NCBI GenBank assembly: GCA_963576785.1
Contig: OY756148.1
Coordinates: 744,001 to 808,000, forward strand
Length of the DNA: 64,000 nucleotides
Source: Chlorophyllum brunneum
Lineage: Eukaryota > Basidiomycota > Agaricomycetes > Agaricales > Agaricaceae
Reading direction: 5' to 3'
Both the position numbers and the translations under genes were made by a program. This document shows positions 1-10,414 of the stretch, piece by piece (positions within the stretch are counted from its first letter, which is position 1; the number at the start of each line of letters is the position of its first letter). The notes under the pieces are model-generated. The model ran no database searches. It was not told the DNA's origin and worked only from the letters and a program-made list of their open reading frames with translations.

Positions 1-652
1 TTTTCTCTCAGGGTGAGGTATGATCAAGATGGGTTGAATATGATGGGTTTGGTTGGTGGGTTGAAGTTGGGGATATGGATTAACAGATAGTCTACTTCAT
101 CTCTCATGTTAGGTTCCATCAGTTGGTCCGCTACTGATTTTTCAATTTCTTCCATACCTTTGTCTAGCCATTCTTGTTCATCTTCTTTGTGGTATGGTGG
201 TTTGTCGGCAACATGGTGGGGGTGTATGAGTCAAGATCCATCAGTCATTGGGTGAGTTTGTAAGTAGGGTTGTTGCTAGAGTTAGTGAGGTAGTTGAGCC
301 TTTCTCCTGTCATGACTAGAGCACTTTGGATGTATCACTTTGTATTGGACTATACCAATACATTAAGGTTGGTGGCTGCTTTATCCAATAGTTCTTTCAT
401 AAGTTCATGTTTTCTAGTTGATACGGTGGCTGGGAGGGCTCTGACTGTAGTGACAAGTAGGATATGGCTCAGGGCTTTGGCTTGGACTTGAAGGTTGTTG
501 ATGGCATGGGCAATGTATGTGAGTCCTTTGGTGGTGGAGGTGTAGTGTTTGATCTGGTCTTTGGTGGATTGGGCATTGAGGAGGTTGTTGAGTTCTTGTT
601 TGAACTCTGTATCATTGGCTGGGAAGGGGGTGGGTTTGTGTTCAGCATGCAT
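1..652 (-). pseudogene. Element A ORF3 remnant, truncated by window edge
   Basis: Homologue of the third ORF found between pol and the 3' LTR in elements B, C, D2 and E. The ATG at 652 matches the start context of the D2 copy (M-H-A-E/T). The frame is open to about 350 and then interrupted. It belongs to the A/D2/E subtype, whose N-terminal half differs from the B/C subtype. No known domain is recognised. About 217 of an expected 290 codons fall in the window. Confidence 0.7.
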
Positions 653-763
653 GGTGTGTTGTGGAGGTAATTGGCAAATTCTAGGATGCAGTGGATACAG
701 CATGAGGTGCATCAAGTGTAGTGATCTCTTGTAATGTGAGGTCTGTTGTTTATAATTGTCATT

Positions 764-3700
764 TTTTACCCCCCTTTTTTATAGGTTTTGTCCTCAAAAT
801 CTTGTCTAAAAATTCTTGAACTGACTCCTTAGCATTTTCTAGTTCTGACTCATCTTCCCATGTGTCTTTCTTGGAGGTATACCCTTTCCAGTATACTAGG
901 TATTGATTTTGCCATCCTCTTATGTGATGTCCTCAGATCTTTTCTACTTCATACTGTTCTTCATCATTGATGATCTCAGGCATTGGTGGTGGTGGGGTGC
1001 ACTGGATGTCAAACTTGGGTTTCTGATAGGGGGAGAGGAGTCAACTATTAAACACATTGTGTATTGCCCATGTTTTAGGTAATTCTAGTTGGTAACTTGT
1101 TTTGCCTATTTTTGCTTTTATTCAGAACAGTCCATAGCATTTGTGATCTAGCTTCTTGGTTGGTCTTGTTGTCCTAATGTTGCTTGCTTCAAGCCATACT
1201 TGTTCTTCCGGAATATACTCATATTCTGGTTTGGTGCTATTATGTTTCTCCATTTGTATCTGGCTGTGTTGTAGCATTTTGATTGTTTCTTGTTGCATGT
1301 CTTGTAACTCCTGTATTCATTCTGTGATTGCAGGTGCCTTGGTAATGTTTGTTATATCTTCTTTCCAAGGGTGTTGTCCATAACCTATTTCAAATGGTGA
1401 GTATCCAGTAGTGGTGTGGATTTGTTATTGTATTGGAATTCTACTGTAGCTAACCATTTTTTCCAGTTGTTCTGTGTGTGGTTTATTACATTCCTGAGGT
1501 ATGTCTTAACCTCCTGGTTGATACACTCTGTTTGACCATCAGTTTGTGGGTAGTATGCCATGGATAAGTTTTGTTGGGTGTCAGTTGCTCGGCATAGTTC
1601 TGCCATGAACTTTGATGTAAATTGTGGACCTTTGTCACTGATGATTCTGTAGGGGATTCCATGTGTTCTCTATATATTGTCTTGGTAGATATCTCCTAGC
1701 TCCTTGAATGTTAAGGTAGTGTTAACTGTGTGCAGTCTGATCATTTTGCTGAAATAATCAACTATGACAAGTATTGCATCATGTCCCTCTGATTCTGGTA
1801 ATGGCCCTATCATATTGATTAATATTTCTTTCCAAGACTCCACTGGTATTGGTAGTGGGTGGAGATGTGTTGTTGGTCTTGTTTGGAGTATTTTGTTTTG
1901 TTGGCATGCCTTATATCCTTTAATGTATTGTTTGACATTGTTATACATTTGAGGCCACCAATAACTCTGTTTAAGGAGTTCAATCATTTGGTGTTGTCCT
2001 GTGTATCCTACATCTGTCTCATCATGGTGTTGTTGGAGTATTTCTTGTCATATTTAGCTATTAGGTAGTATATATATTCTTTCTTCGAACATCAGTACTC
2101 TATCTGTCTCCCATATCTCCTCTAGTTGTTTCTCCTTTTCCTTCCATCATTGTGTTTCCCTTCTTTTTTCCTTTTGCAGTCGGTGTTTCAGGTCTTCTTC
2201 TCCTGTGATTTCCCAGATTTGTTGGATTGTAGTGACTGTGTCATCTTCGAATAGATGGTCAGGTAGTAAGGTGATATTGGTGTTGTCTTGGGTGGTATTG
2301 GTTTTTGTCAATCTTGATAAGATGTTGGCTTTTGTGTTGGTCTTTCTAGGGATGTGTTTCAGTATGTAATGGTATTCTTGTAGCTCCATCTGCCACCTTG
2401 CTTGTTGTTCTGTGAGTTGTTGTGGTTTTCGGAAGTATTCCAAGTTCTTGTGATCAGTCCAAATTTCAAAGGATTCATTAGCATCAAGTAGGTATTGTCT
2501 CCAGGTTTTGACTGCTTCTCAGATAGCTAGTAGTTCTTTGTCATAAATTTGGTAGTTGTGTTCTGTGGGTATCATTGTTCTTGAGTGAAAGGTAATCAGA
2601 TGCCAGTGTTTTTTTTGCTTCTGTGATAGTACTGCTCCTACTCCATAGCCTAATGCATCTACCTCTACTTGGTATTGTCCCTTGTCTTGTGGTATTGCTA
2701 ACACTGGTTCACTTGTAACCTTTTTCTTGATTTTCTCAAAGGCTCTCTGTTGTTGTTCTATCTATACCTATTAAGTGTTCTTTTTCTTCAATTCATGTAA
2801 TGGGGCTGCAATGTTGCTGAAGTCATGTATAAACTGTCAGTAGAAGTTTGCAAAGCCTAGGAATTTCTCAACATCCTTCAGGGATTTGGGTATTGGCTAT
2901 TCTTTCACTGCTTTTACCTTCTCCTCCATTTTAACACTGCCTTGTCCTACCACAAATCCTAGTATTGGTATTTCCTTTGCATTCAACAAGCATTTTGACC
3001 TCTTGAAGTATAGCTGGTATTTGGCTGCAATATTGAGGAATTGCTTTGTTCTGTTCTCAAGCTCCTATTATGTAGTTCCTGGGATAACAAAATCATCCAT
3101 ATCATTGACAACTGCTTCTTCATGTAGCATCTCTTGGAAGACCATGTTTATCATTCTTTGGAATGTTACTAGTAAGTTGCTTATTCCGAAAAACATGACT
3201 GTTGGTTTGAATAATCCATTGTTTGTTATAAACACTGCTTTCCATTCATTGTCTTCTCTGATCTGGACATTGTTGTATCCCCAAATAATATCAAGCTTGT
3301 TGAAGAATTTTGCATCTTTGAGTCTGTCAATAACTTTGCTTATCAGTAGAAGTGATATTTTGTCTTTGATTGTGTGTTTGTTTAGCTTCTTATAGTCCTG
3401 TACTAATCACTTGGTTCCATCCTTCTTTGGTATAAAGAAGCATGGGGTGGCGTATGGGGATTGTGAAGGTTGAATTTGTCCTGAGGTAGTATTCTCATCA
3501 AGGAATTTCTGCAGTTCTTGTTTTTCCATTATTGTCATCAGGTAGACTTTGGACTGTAGTACCAGTGGTGCATCTTCTGACAGGTTTATCTCATGGTCCC
3601 ATATTGTGTGCTGGGGTAGTTTTTCTTGTTGAACAGGTGGGTGTATTGCTGTAGATATGTTGGTAGGTCTTCTGGGTTCATCTGGTCAGTCTTTTTCTCC

Positions 3701-4154
3701 TCTATGTATTCCTTTACCATGCATATTCTCTCATTGACCTGTATGTCATTGTGGTGTGTGGTGCAGTCCTTTGGGCATCTGCATATTATATTGTTTGTCC
3801 AATCAATTTCCAGGTTATGCTTGACTAGCCAGTTATGTCCAAGATATAAATCTGCACTTTCTAGTTGTGTTATTATTGCTTTGATTTCTTCCATGTGTTT
3901 TCCATTGTTCAGTACCAATCATGCCATATCTGTTATTTCTCCTTTCTTGTTTTTGGTTCTATTGGCATTGATTACTCTTATTGGGATTTTGAGGGATCTG
4001 GTTGTAACTTGTTCTTTTTCTACTACTTTTTGTGCTATGCATGTGTGGGTGCATCCAAAGTCTACTAGTATGGTGATTTGTTTGGGTCCCTTCATTGTTT
4101 TGATTATTGAGTTGAGAAAAAGTTTGTATATCAAGTTCCTTTTCTATGGAATCA
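764..4154 (-). pseudogene. Element A pol remnant (PR-RT-RH-IN-chromodomain)
   Basis: Degenerate pol read on the minus strand. Protease (D-F-G-C-T-H-T-C) lies at about 4050, with Ser of the D-S-G triad changed to Phe. RT is around 3500-2900, and its YMDD box reads D-M-D-D. RNase H is at 2700-2450, the integrase zinc finger and DDE core at 2050-1400, and a GPF/chromodomain tail at 1130-780. Open pieces at 3918-3586 and 2704-2519 are in different frames, so there is a frameshift between them. Stops occur throughout, so it cannot encode a functional polyprotein. Confidence 0.85.
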
Positions 4155-4214
4155 CATATTGTCTATTGTGAAGTAAAACAGGAACTTTAGGTTTATTGGC
4201 TCACAGGTTTGCAC

Positions 4215-5378
4215 CTACTTGGAACCTTTGGCAACATCCTCCTTTGCCTCTTCTTCTTGCTCCATCCCCTCAGTAATCTCCCTAATGTGCACTTTCTTCA
4301 GTGTTTTGCAATTCTTCAAAATATGGCCTTACTTGCCACAATTATAGTATGTTATTTTGGTATATGTCATCTTCATTTTCTTGTGGCAATACTTGGTGAT
4401 ATGCCCATATAGGTTGCAGTTGAAACATCTTGGTTTTCCATTCTGATTAGTGTCTGTTCTCAGTCTACCAATCTCCATTGGTTGTCCTTCACCTCCATAT
4501 GTGACTCCTGTGCTTGTTCTGATGTCTCCTCAGGTGATGTCTGCAGTTTTATATCCCTGTCCTACTGTAAGGACCATGTTTTTCCATTTGTTATATGTGT
4601 TTGGAATTGAGGCTGGTAGGTAGCCTACAATGGTTCTGATAATATCTGCTCTGGTATGTCATTTGAGGAGGAATATGGCATGTGCATTATCTGTTCCTGC
4701 TTGGGTTTTCAATGCTTTTAACTCTATTAAGAAGTCCACAGTGTTCCTTTTTCCCTGTTTGAACAACTCAATTTCCCCTTCTGCTATTGCTTTCCTGTTC
4801 CCCAAGGAGAAGGTGGCTACCATCTCTTTTGCAAAGTCATCAAATGTTGGAGTTTTCTTGTCTTGGATCATCTGTAGTTTGGCATTTGCATAAGGACCTG
4901 CTAGTCCTCCTTTCATTTATGCCAACACTCCAATTATTTTTTGCTTATTGTCATTGATCTTGTTAAAGAGTGTCCATAAGGACATTGTTCTCTACTAATT
5001 GTCAAATTTGGTTCTGTCTCCATTGAAGTATCCTGGTTCTGGGGCTAAGTTCTTTGGGAAATTGATTTCATTGGCCATTTCTGATTTGGTTTCAGGTTTA
5101 CTGTGTTTGTTCTTGTGGGTCTCGGTGATTTCTATATTGAATGGTGTCTTGGCAACTTCTACATCAGGTATGGTCTCGGCGACTTCTATGTCGAATTCTG
5201 TTTCAAATAGAGCTGTGTTCTCGTCTATGCTGTGTTCGGATTTCTGCCGTTTAAGGCCTTCAGGGATTTCTGATTCTGTTGATCGTTTGGATCCTGTTGT
5301 GACAGGTGAACCCTGGATGTCTGTTGGTCTCGGAGCTCTGGGTCTTTTTGGTGTTCTTGATGAGCTACTGCTGCTTAC
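4215..5378 (-). pseudogene. Element A gag remnant
   Basis: Degenerate gag. The segment K-G-G-L-A-G-P-Y (4916-4659) and the CCHC knuckle region near 4440-4310 match element B gag. The initiator codon, ATG in B, reads GTA here at 5376-5378, so the start is lost. Internal stops are present. The N-terminal acidic repeat is shorter than in B. Confidence 0.8.
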
Positions 5379-5471
5379 ATACTGTCATCCTGGTCAGAGG
5401 CTATTATTCCAAGCCTAGCTACAAATAGTGGCACCTTTCTTGCAAGGTGAGTTGAATGACACTTTACCAAA

Positions 5472-5776
5472 TGTTACAACCTTAGTCTAGGACTCAGGTT
5501 ACAAGTCTTTGGATAAAGACAAGGAAGTAGAGAAAAGAGAAAGGGATGATACAATTGGTAAAGTGTAAGGAATATATCAAGTATTACTACACTTTATATA
5601 CTAGTGGTGAATGCTAATAATAAGGGAGTGGAGTGACAAAGTTATAGGAGACAAGTAGAACAAGTCAGGAAGAGTACAGCCATAAGGAGTGAAATAGGAG
5701 ATGAAATGGATACATGGAAACAATGAGTACTATAGGTGCATGATAGGAATATAATATCTATCTATAGTTCATAACA
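5472..5776 (-). repeat. Element A 5' LTR
   Basis: 305-bp LTR with TG...CA ends (plus strand: tgttacaacc ... ttcataaca). It carries the family TATA box (minus strand TATATAAA near 5600) and the 12-base R motif complementary to the run that follows the LTR at 5459-5470. The right flank (tgcccctcc...) belongs to element X. The matching target duplication would lie left of the window. Confidence 0.85.
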
Positions 5777-6290
5777 TGCCCCTCCAGGCATTGTAGTGGT
5801 CTTCACTTAGATAACCTCTTGCCACTAGGACAAAGGTCAGACATGGGTAGTGGACAAGTGGGAGGATTACTTGTATAGTAGAGAAAGAGATAGCCAGAGA
5901 CTAAGTAGATTATCAGACTACCAAATACAAGTATACCAAGAACTACTTATATACTAGTAGTAGAAAAGTATTGGAAAGTCAACAGACAAGATAATGGAGT
6001 AACTAGATGGAAAAAGGTAAGAAAGACATCATATGATATCAGTAACAGGAACATAACACAATAACACAACAGATGATACTGAAGAATGGAGTAATAGAGG
6101 TAAAAAGGAATTAGAATGTAAAAGGAAACAAGATGGACAAAAGTGGATGGAAACAAATATAGGAAAGGTTGATTGATAGGTCCAGAACAAAGATAAGTAT
6201 AATCTGTAAGTGATCCTCCATACAAGCTGAAAGCCTGAACTAAGGTAGAATCATGTCCATGTACAGATATGCAAGTTACCAGTTGTAACA
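5777..6290 (-). repeat. Element X 3' LTR, possibly truncated by element A
   Basis: On the minus strand a purine-rich tract is followed directly by TGTTACAACTGG, the expected PPT/LTR boundary. A TATATAAG box lies on the minus strand at about 5947-5954, consistent with a U3 of about 340 bp. The sequence continues to the element A LTR at 5776. Whether the LTR ends there or was cut by element A cannot be decided, because its 5' partner is absent. Confidence 0.6.
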
Positions 6291-6303
6291 GTATTCCCTC
6301 CTT
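6291..6303 (-). other. Element X polypurine tract
   Basis: Minus strand reads AAGGAGGGAATAC immediately upstream of the TG that starts the X 3' LTR. The position and purine content fit a plus-strand primer site. Confidence 0.6.
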
Positions 6304-6426
6304 AAGGCTGAACCCATGAGGCAAATAGGCTGTACAGACTGCAAATTATAAATTTCTGTCTGTGCCTATAAGCCCTGCAAAAACTTGGATGAGACTCCAA
6401 CTGTCATCCAATCCTAACTCTCTATT

Positions 6427-7844
6427 ATGCCCCAATCCTCTAGCTCTAAACTTTCTGGTCCCAGCAGGAAGCACACTCAGACAGTCTCCATGAGCTTGGT
6501 GGAACAAATGGTACCCAAACAAGATAGGCATCCGAAGAAGGTGGTAAGGATACAGAAGCCAGAGGAGGTGGCAGCAGCATTGTCCATGATCTTGGAGGAG
6601 TTCATAGACAAGATAGAGTATACTAAGTCAGAGTCAGAGGGTGTGGATGAAGAGTTGGATGGAGAGTCAGACAGTGAGGGTAAGAAAGCAAGTGAACCTA
6701 AGGAGTCCAGAGGGGAGGAAAGTATCCAAAAGGATGCTACTACCTCAAGTGAGGACAGAGCAGAGGGAGAGGAAGAGAGTAGTAATAAGAGTGAGGCAGA
6801 AGAGCCTCAAACATCTGTCCAAAAGGTTATACAGATGGACTTAGATGATTCTAACAATAGTCCACCATTGGTGTCCATCAATAAGGGCAAAGGGCAAGCT
6901 GTATGAATGCTATTGCCAGTCAAACAGGTGCCAATCAGGTTGCCTATCCCCTCAACAATCCATTCACCAACTCAAAGAACAGAACCCAGACCCAGTAGTC
7001 ATCCACAGGTGGTAACTGAAGAGAAGGTGAAAATTATTGAGCATCCAAAAAGTACTCAGATGCACCTGCAAGAGAGGTTTGGTGGGCACAAGTATGCAAA
7101 AGATGTGAGTTGAAGGGGTTAGTATGCAAGGAGAATGCCAGTAAGTAATGTCAGTTCAGATCAATAAACTTGACCTGATTTTCGACTAGATCCAAGGCAG
7201 AACAATTGTAAGAATTGTTCTGTAAGCAAACAATGCTGCAGACATGAGTTATTGCAGCAGGATCTTGACAAGTTGAGTAAGAAGAAGTCAAAGACCTCAA
7301 CTACATCTACCTCAACTTCAATTCCAACAATTCCTGCCTGTCATCACATTCTTAACCCTTACCAGGTAGGCCAGGAAATCAATGAGTCTGAGCTGGGGAT
7401 ATCCACAGCTCTTGAGGGAATTGTAAGTGTGAATGTGGAAGATGGAGTTGGAGGAAAGCTGACTAGAGAATTGGGTAGGTGCCATGAACTGGTTCTTGGA
7501 ACAAGAAGTGTATAGCACTGTTTACTGATATGCTGTATACTCCATCAGATCATGTCAACCAACTGGCCAGAGTAGTAGAAGAGCAAAACAAGTACATGTG
7601 GCAGCTGATAGTGTTGCAACAACAGCATAATAAGTTGCTGAAATTGCAGCTATTGCAGAGTAGAGTGGCTAAGTCCCAGCTACTGCCACTAGTCTTACTG
7701 CTGTAACCTGATCATATCCAGCTGAGGAGGCAATACAATGCACGAGAGAGGAGATTGGCTAGAGTAGTGGAAAATGAGGAGAAAAAGAAATATGTGATAG
7801 ATGAAGAAGATTTTAAGATGAAGTTAGTTGAGGAGGATGATTAG
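6427..7844 (+). pseudogene. Opposite-strand ORF at the 3' end of element X, function unknown
   Basis: A plus-strand reading frame convergent with element X pol, starting with ATG 6427 about 125 bp from the X LTR. The first 159 codons are Ser/Glu/Lys-rich and acidic (about residues 60-140). The same frame continues past a TGA at 6904 through 7515, then shifts frame and ends at TAG 7842-7844. A cysteine cluster C-x2-C-x5-C-C occurs at about 7207-7240, followed by a Lys/Ser/Thr-rich stretch. The last part is Gln/Leu- and then Arg/Glu/Lys-rich and looks helical. No family is recognised. It could be a gag-like or accessory protein of X, or an older captured gene. Confidence 0.45.
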
Positions 7845-8049
7845 GGGTTTTTAGACAACTTCTTATGGACCATTTTCTTCTTTGGCTACAATGTCAACTG
7901 TATATAGAAATTCTTGAATGTGAATAGAGATTTAGAAATGGCAAAGTGGAAGAGTGATAATAAGTCATTCAGAGAGCAGGAAGTAGACTAGGTTTATCTG
8001 GGTAAGAGGAGTGGAAATAAGAGATCAACTCTTGAGCATTGCCTAGTTT

Positions 8050-9070
8050 GTTAGTGGTGAGCTAGCTGAACTCTTCATTAGTTCCTTTGTAACCTACCCA
8101 GATAACTTTGTAGAGTAGTGGGCAGACTCTACAATGCTTTTCAATCTTAGAGTCCACAATACATTCAATCTTATATTCTGGTTCTCCTTCAACGATAGCT
8201 AGAGGTAGAGGCAGAGGTATATGGCCAGGGATAGTGTTGTTGGTAGAAGGTTCAAGCATAGAGACATAGAATATAGGGTGAACAGCCTGCATAGAGTCAG
8301 GGAGTTGAAGAGTGAAGGAGTATAAGCCTGCTTGAGTGATGATTTTGTATGGTCCTAGATACTTCTTGGACAGTTTCTTTGAAGGTCTAGTAGTATGGAA
8401 AAACTGAGCTTTGACAAATACCTTGTCACCAACTTTGAAGTCAGAAGCAAATAAATGGTGAGAGTCTGCAGAGGCTTGGTATTGTTGTTGAGCCAATGCA
8501 ATCTCAGACCAGAGGATTTAATGAAGTTCATCAAGGTTAACAGCAAATTTGCATGTGCAAGTAGATGTGAGATCCTGTTTGGGGTGTATGGTAATCAAAG
8601 GGTAATAACCCTTGTTGGCAAAGAAGGGCAATATGCCAGTTGTAGCACTAAGTAAGTTGTTGTAGGCAAACTTGGTGAGGGATAAGAGTTCAGCCCAGTT
8701 ATTCTGCTAATAATTGCAATATACTTGAAGGTATTGTTTGAAGGTCTGGTTTGTCCACTCCATCTGTCCATTGCCTTTAGGTAGTAGCTGGACATGAAGT
8801 GAAGCTTCATATCCAGGGCTTTACCAAGCAAACAGAAGAAGTAAGAGACAAACTTGGAGCTACATTCAGAGGTAACATATGAGGGTATGCCATGCTTCAA
8901 AAAGACATGTAGGACAAAGAGTCAAGCGAGATCAGTGGATATGATAGTGTTATGGCAGGGGACAAAGATTGATTGTTTTGTGAGGTGGTCAACAATGACT
9001 AGAATGGAGTTATAGCCAGTAGATTTGGAGAGTTTCTCTATAAAGTCCATAGAAATCAAATGCCAAGGGT
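8050..9070 (-). pseudogene. Element X integrase (distal part) and chromodomain-like tail
   Basis: Minus-strand remnant of the C-terminal half of integrase. The core second-Asp region is recognisable at 8900-8750 (G-I-P-S-Y-V-T-S-E-C), where the expected S-D-R of active integrases reads S-E-C. The last catalytic region follows. At 8496-8062 a 144-codon open piece carries the G-P-Y-K-I/T 'GPF-like' module and a chromodomain-like end (Y-K-I-E-C-I-V-D-S-K ... V-I-W-V-G-Y). Stops separate the pieces. It continues the protein interrupted by element B at 9071. Confidence 0.75.
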
Positions 9071-9369
9071 TGTTACGACCTTAGTCTCTGACTCAGGTTG
9101 CAAGCCTTTGGATAAAGGAAGGAAGTAGAGAAAGGAAGAAGGGATGATACGATTGGTAAAGTGTAAGGAATACATCAAGTATTACTACACTTTATATACT
9201 AGTGGTAGAGGCTAATAATAAGGGAGTCGAGTAACGGAGTCAGAGGAGAGGGGTAGAACGAGTCAGGTAGGAGGCACCGCCTCTAGGGTGATACAGGAGA
9301 TGAAACAAGTATGAGAGTACACGAGGTAACGGGTGCATGATAGGAATGAACGGTCTATGATTCGTAACA
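9071..9369 (-). repeat. Element B 3' LTR
   Basis: 299 bp, TG...CA ends, identical by eye to 15262-15560. In element orientation it follows a purine tract at 9372-9381. Confidence 0.93.
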
Positions 9370-9371
9370 AT

Positions 9372-9381
9372 ACCTCCCTTT
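9372..9381 (-). other. Element B polypurine tract
   Basis: Minus strand reads AAAGGGAGGT just upstream of the 3' LTR, with two further bases (A, T) before the TG. A similar tract precedes the 3' LTR of C, D2 and E. Confidence 0.75.
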
Positions 9382-9480
9382 CAAGCTTCATGTCCTCATG
9401 ATACGTATTACTGTAAAGGTCCTTTGTAAGATAGAACATATGGAATTTGTTAAAGTTTTAAGAAAACCCGACGAGTGTTT

Positions 9481-10317
9481 TTACTCGTTCATAGGTACGG
9501 CCGCTCCCAGAGCTCTGGCCAAGTCCTTCTTGTTTCCTCCAATGAGAGGTGTCTTGTCAACACGTCGTAAACCAATCCAGAGGGGTGCGTGTGGTGGTCC
9601 TTCTTTAAACAGGAAGTGGGTGTGGTTGTTGTACGTAGTGTTGTCGTTGGTGTGATTGCTTAAAAGTTTGTACACGATCTCTTTCCAATAATCGTTGTCT
9701 TTTTCTCCTTCTGATTTCAAAGTGTTATATCCTGTCGGCGGGTGGAAAGTCATGGGTGTGATGGGTGGTACTACCGTGGTGAGTATGGTTTGGAGGTGAG
9801 CGACTTCCTCTTCGATGTCGGGGTGGAGTAGCTGGTCGGCGGCGGTTCTTTCTTGCGTCTTTTGTTCGCATGTGTGGCAGATGTGGTGTTGGATGGGGAA
9901 TGGGTCGTTACTAACGAGTAGTCGATTAACGATGTGGTGGGAGAGGTTGTCTGTGCTTCTGGATTCATACGTATTGAGTCGTTCGGCTAGGGCTACCAGG
10001 ATACTGTGCATCCGAGCTCGTATGTTGGAGATAACGAGGAGTTGCAAGTCGTCGTTAATCTCGTACAAGTGTCTCTCCAGTTGGTCTCTCCTTCCTTCGT
10101 TGATGATGAACTGATTGAGTCTTGGAGTGGCGTCAGATAAGGTGTCCATAATTTTCGAGGCTCCTTCTTGGGTTGCTTTTACTGCTGCTCCCAGTAGTAT
10201 TATGGTGTCGACTAGGGTTTCTCCTTCTACGATTTCTTCCTGGTTGGTCCTTTCTGGGACGAGTTCTTCAAATTCTGCGAGGTAGGGGTACGGGGTAAGT
10301 TGGCGTTCGGCGGGCAT
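9481..10317 (-). CDS. Element B ORF3, conserved protein of unknown function
   Basis: 278-codon ORF in the sense direction between pol (stop at 10415) and the 3' LTR. No signal peptide, membrane segment, protease or polymerase motif is visible, so it does not look like an envelope protein. The middle has H-H-I-C-H-T-C (about residues 143-149), a possible metal site. The C-terminal third is best conserved among copies: a P-P-x-x-Y-x-T-L-K block, D-x-x-Y-W-K-E-I, then H-A-P-x-W-I-G-x-R-R. An intact 278-codon copy is in element C. Divergent homologues of about 290 codons are in A, D2 and E, which share mainly the C-terminal half. Conservation across two subtypes suggests a real protein. I do not recognise the family. 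Confidence 0.85.
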   Translation of the reverse strand: MPAERQLTPYPYLAEFEELVPERTNQEEIVEGETLVDTIILLGAAVKATQEGASKIMDTLSDATPRLNQFIINEGRRDQLERHLYEINDDLQLLVISNIRARMHSILVALAERLNTYESRSTDNLSHHIVNRLLVSNDPFPIQHHICHTCEQKTQERTAADQLLHPDIEEEVAHLQTILTTVVPPITPMTFHPPTGYNTLKSEGEKDNDYWKEIVYKLLSNHTNDNTTYNNHTHFLFKEGPPHAPLWIGLRRVDKTPLIGGNKKDLARALGAAVPMNE

Positions 10318-10414
10318 GGTGTATTGTAGAGATAGTTGGCAAAGTCAAGGGTGAAGTGAATACCACGAGTGATGCGGTGAGTGTAGTGGTTACTTGAGAT
10401 GCGAGGTTTGCTGT

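Larger units (their letters stand above)
1..5776 (-). mobile_element. Element A: decayed Ty3/gypsy chromovirus, 3' end off the window
   Basis: Minus-strand LTR retrotransposon of the same family as the intact element B. In element order it shows the 5' LTR (5472-5776), a primer-binding region, gag, pol and a third ORF that runs off the left edge, so the 3' LTR is not seen. All frames carry stops and there is at least one frameshift in pol. Many positions that are CpG in element B are TpG or CpA here, so it is an old, decayed copy. It sits in the 3' LTR region of element X. Confidence 0.88.

Noticed and set aside
2886..3395. 169-codon plus-strand ORF
   Set aside because: Antisense shadow of element A RT; the equivalent strand in B, C and E is not consistently open.
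5777..5800. PPT-like GGAGGGGCA next to the element A 5' LTR, suggesting a second element ending there
   Set aside because: The adjoining sequence continues as the element X LTR with its own TATA box and PPT at 6291, so chance purine content is more likely.
9481..10317. ORF3 as an envelope gene
   Set aside because: It has the right position for env, but no signal peptide, hydrophobic fusion or membrane segment is visible.
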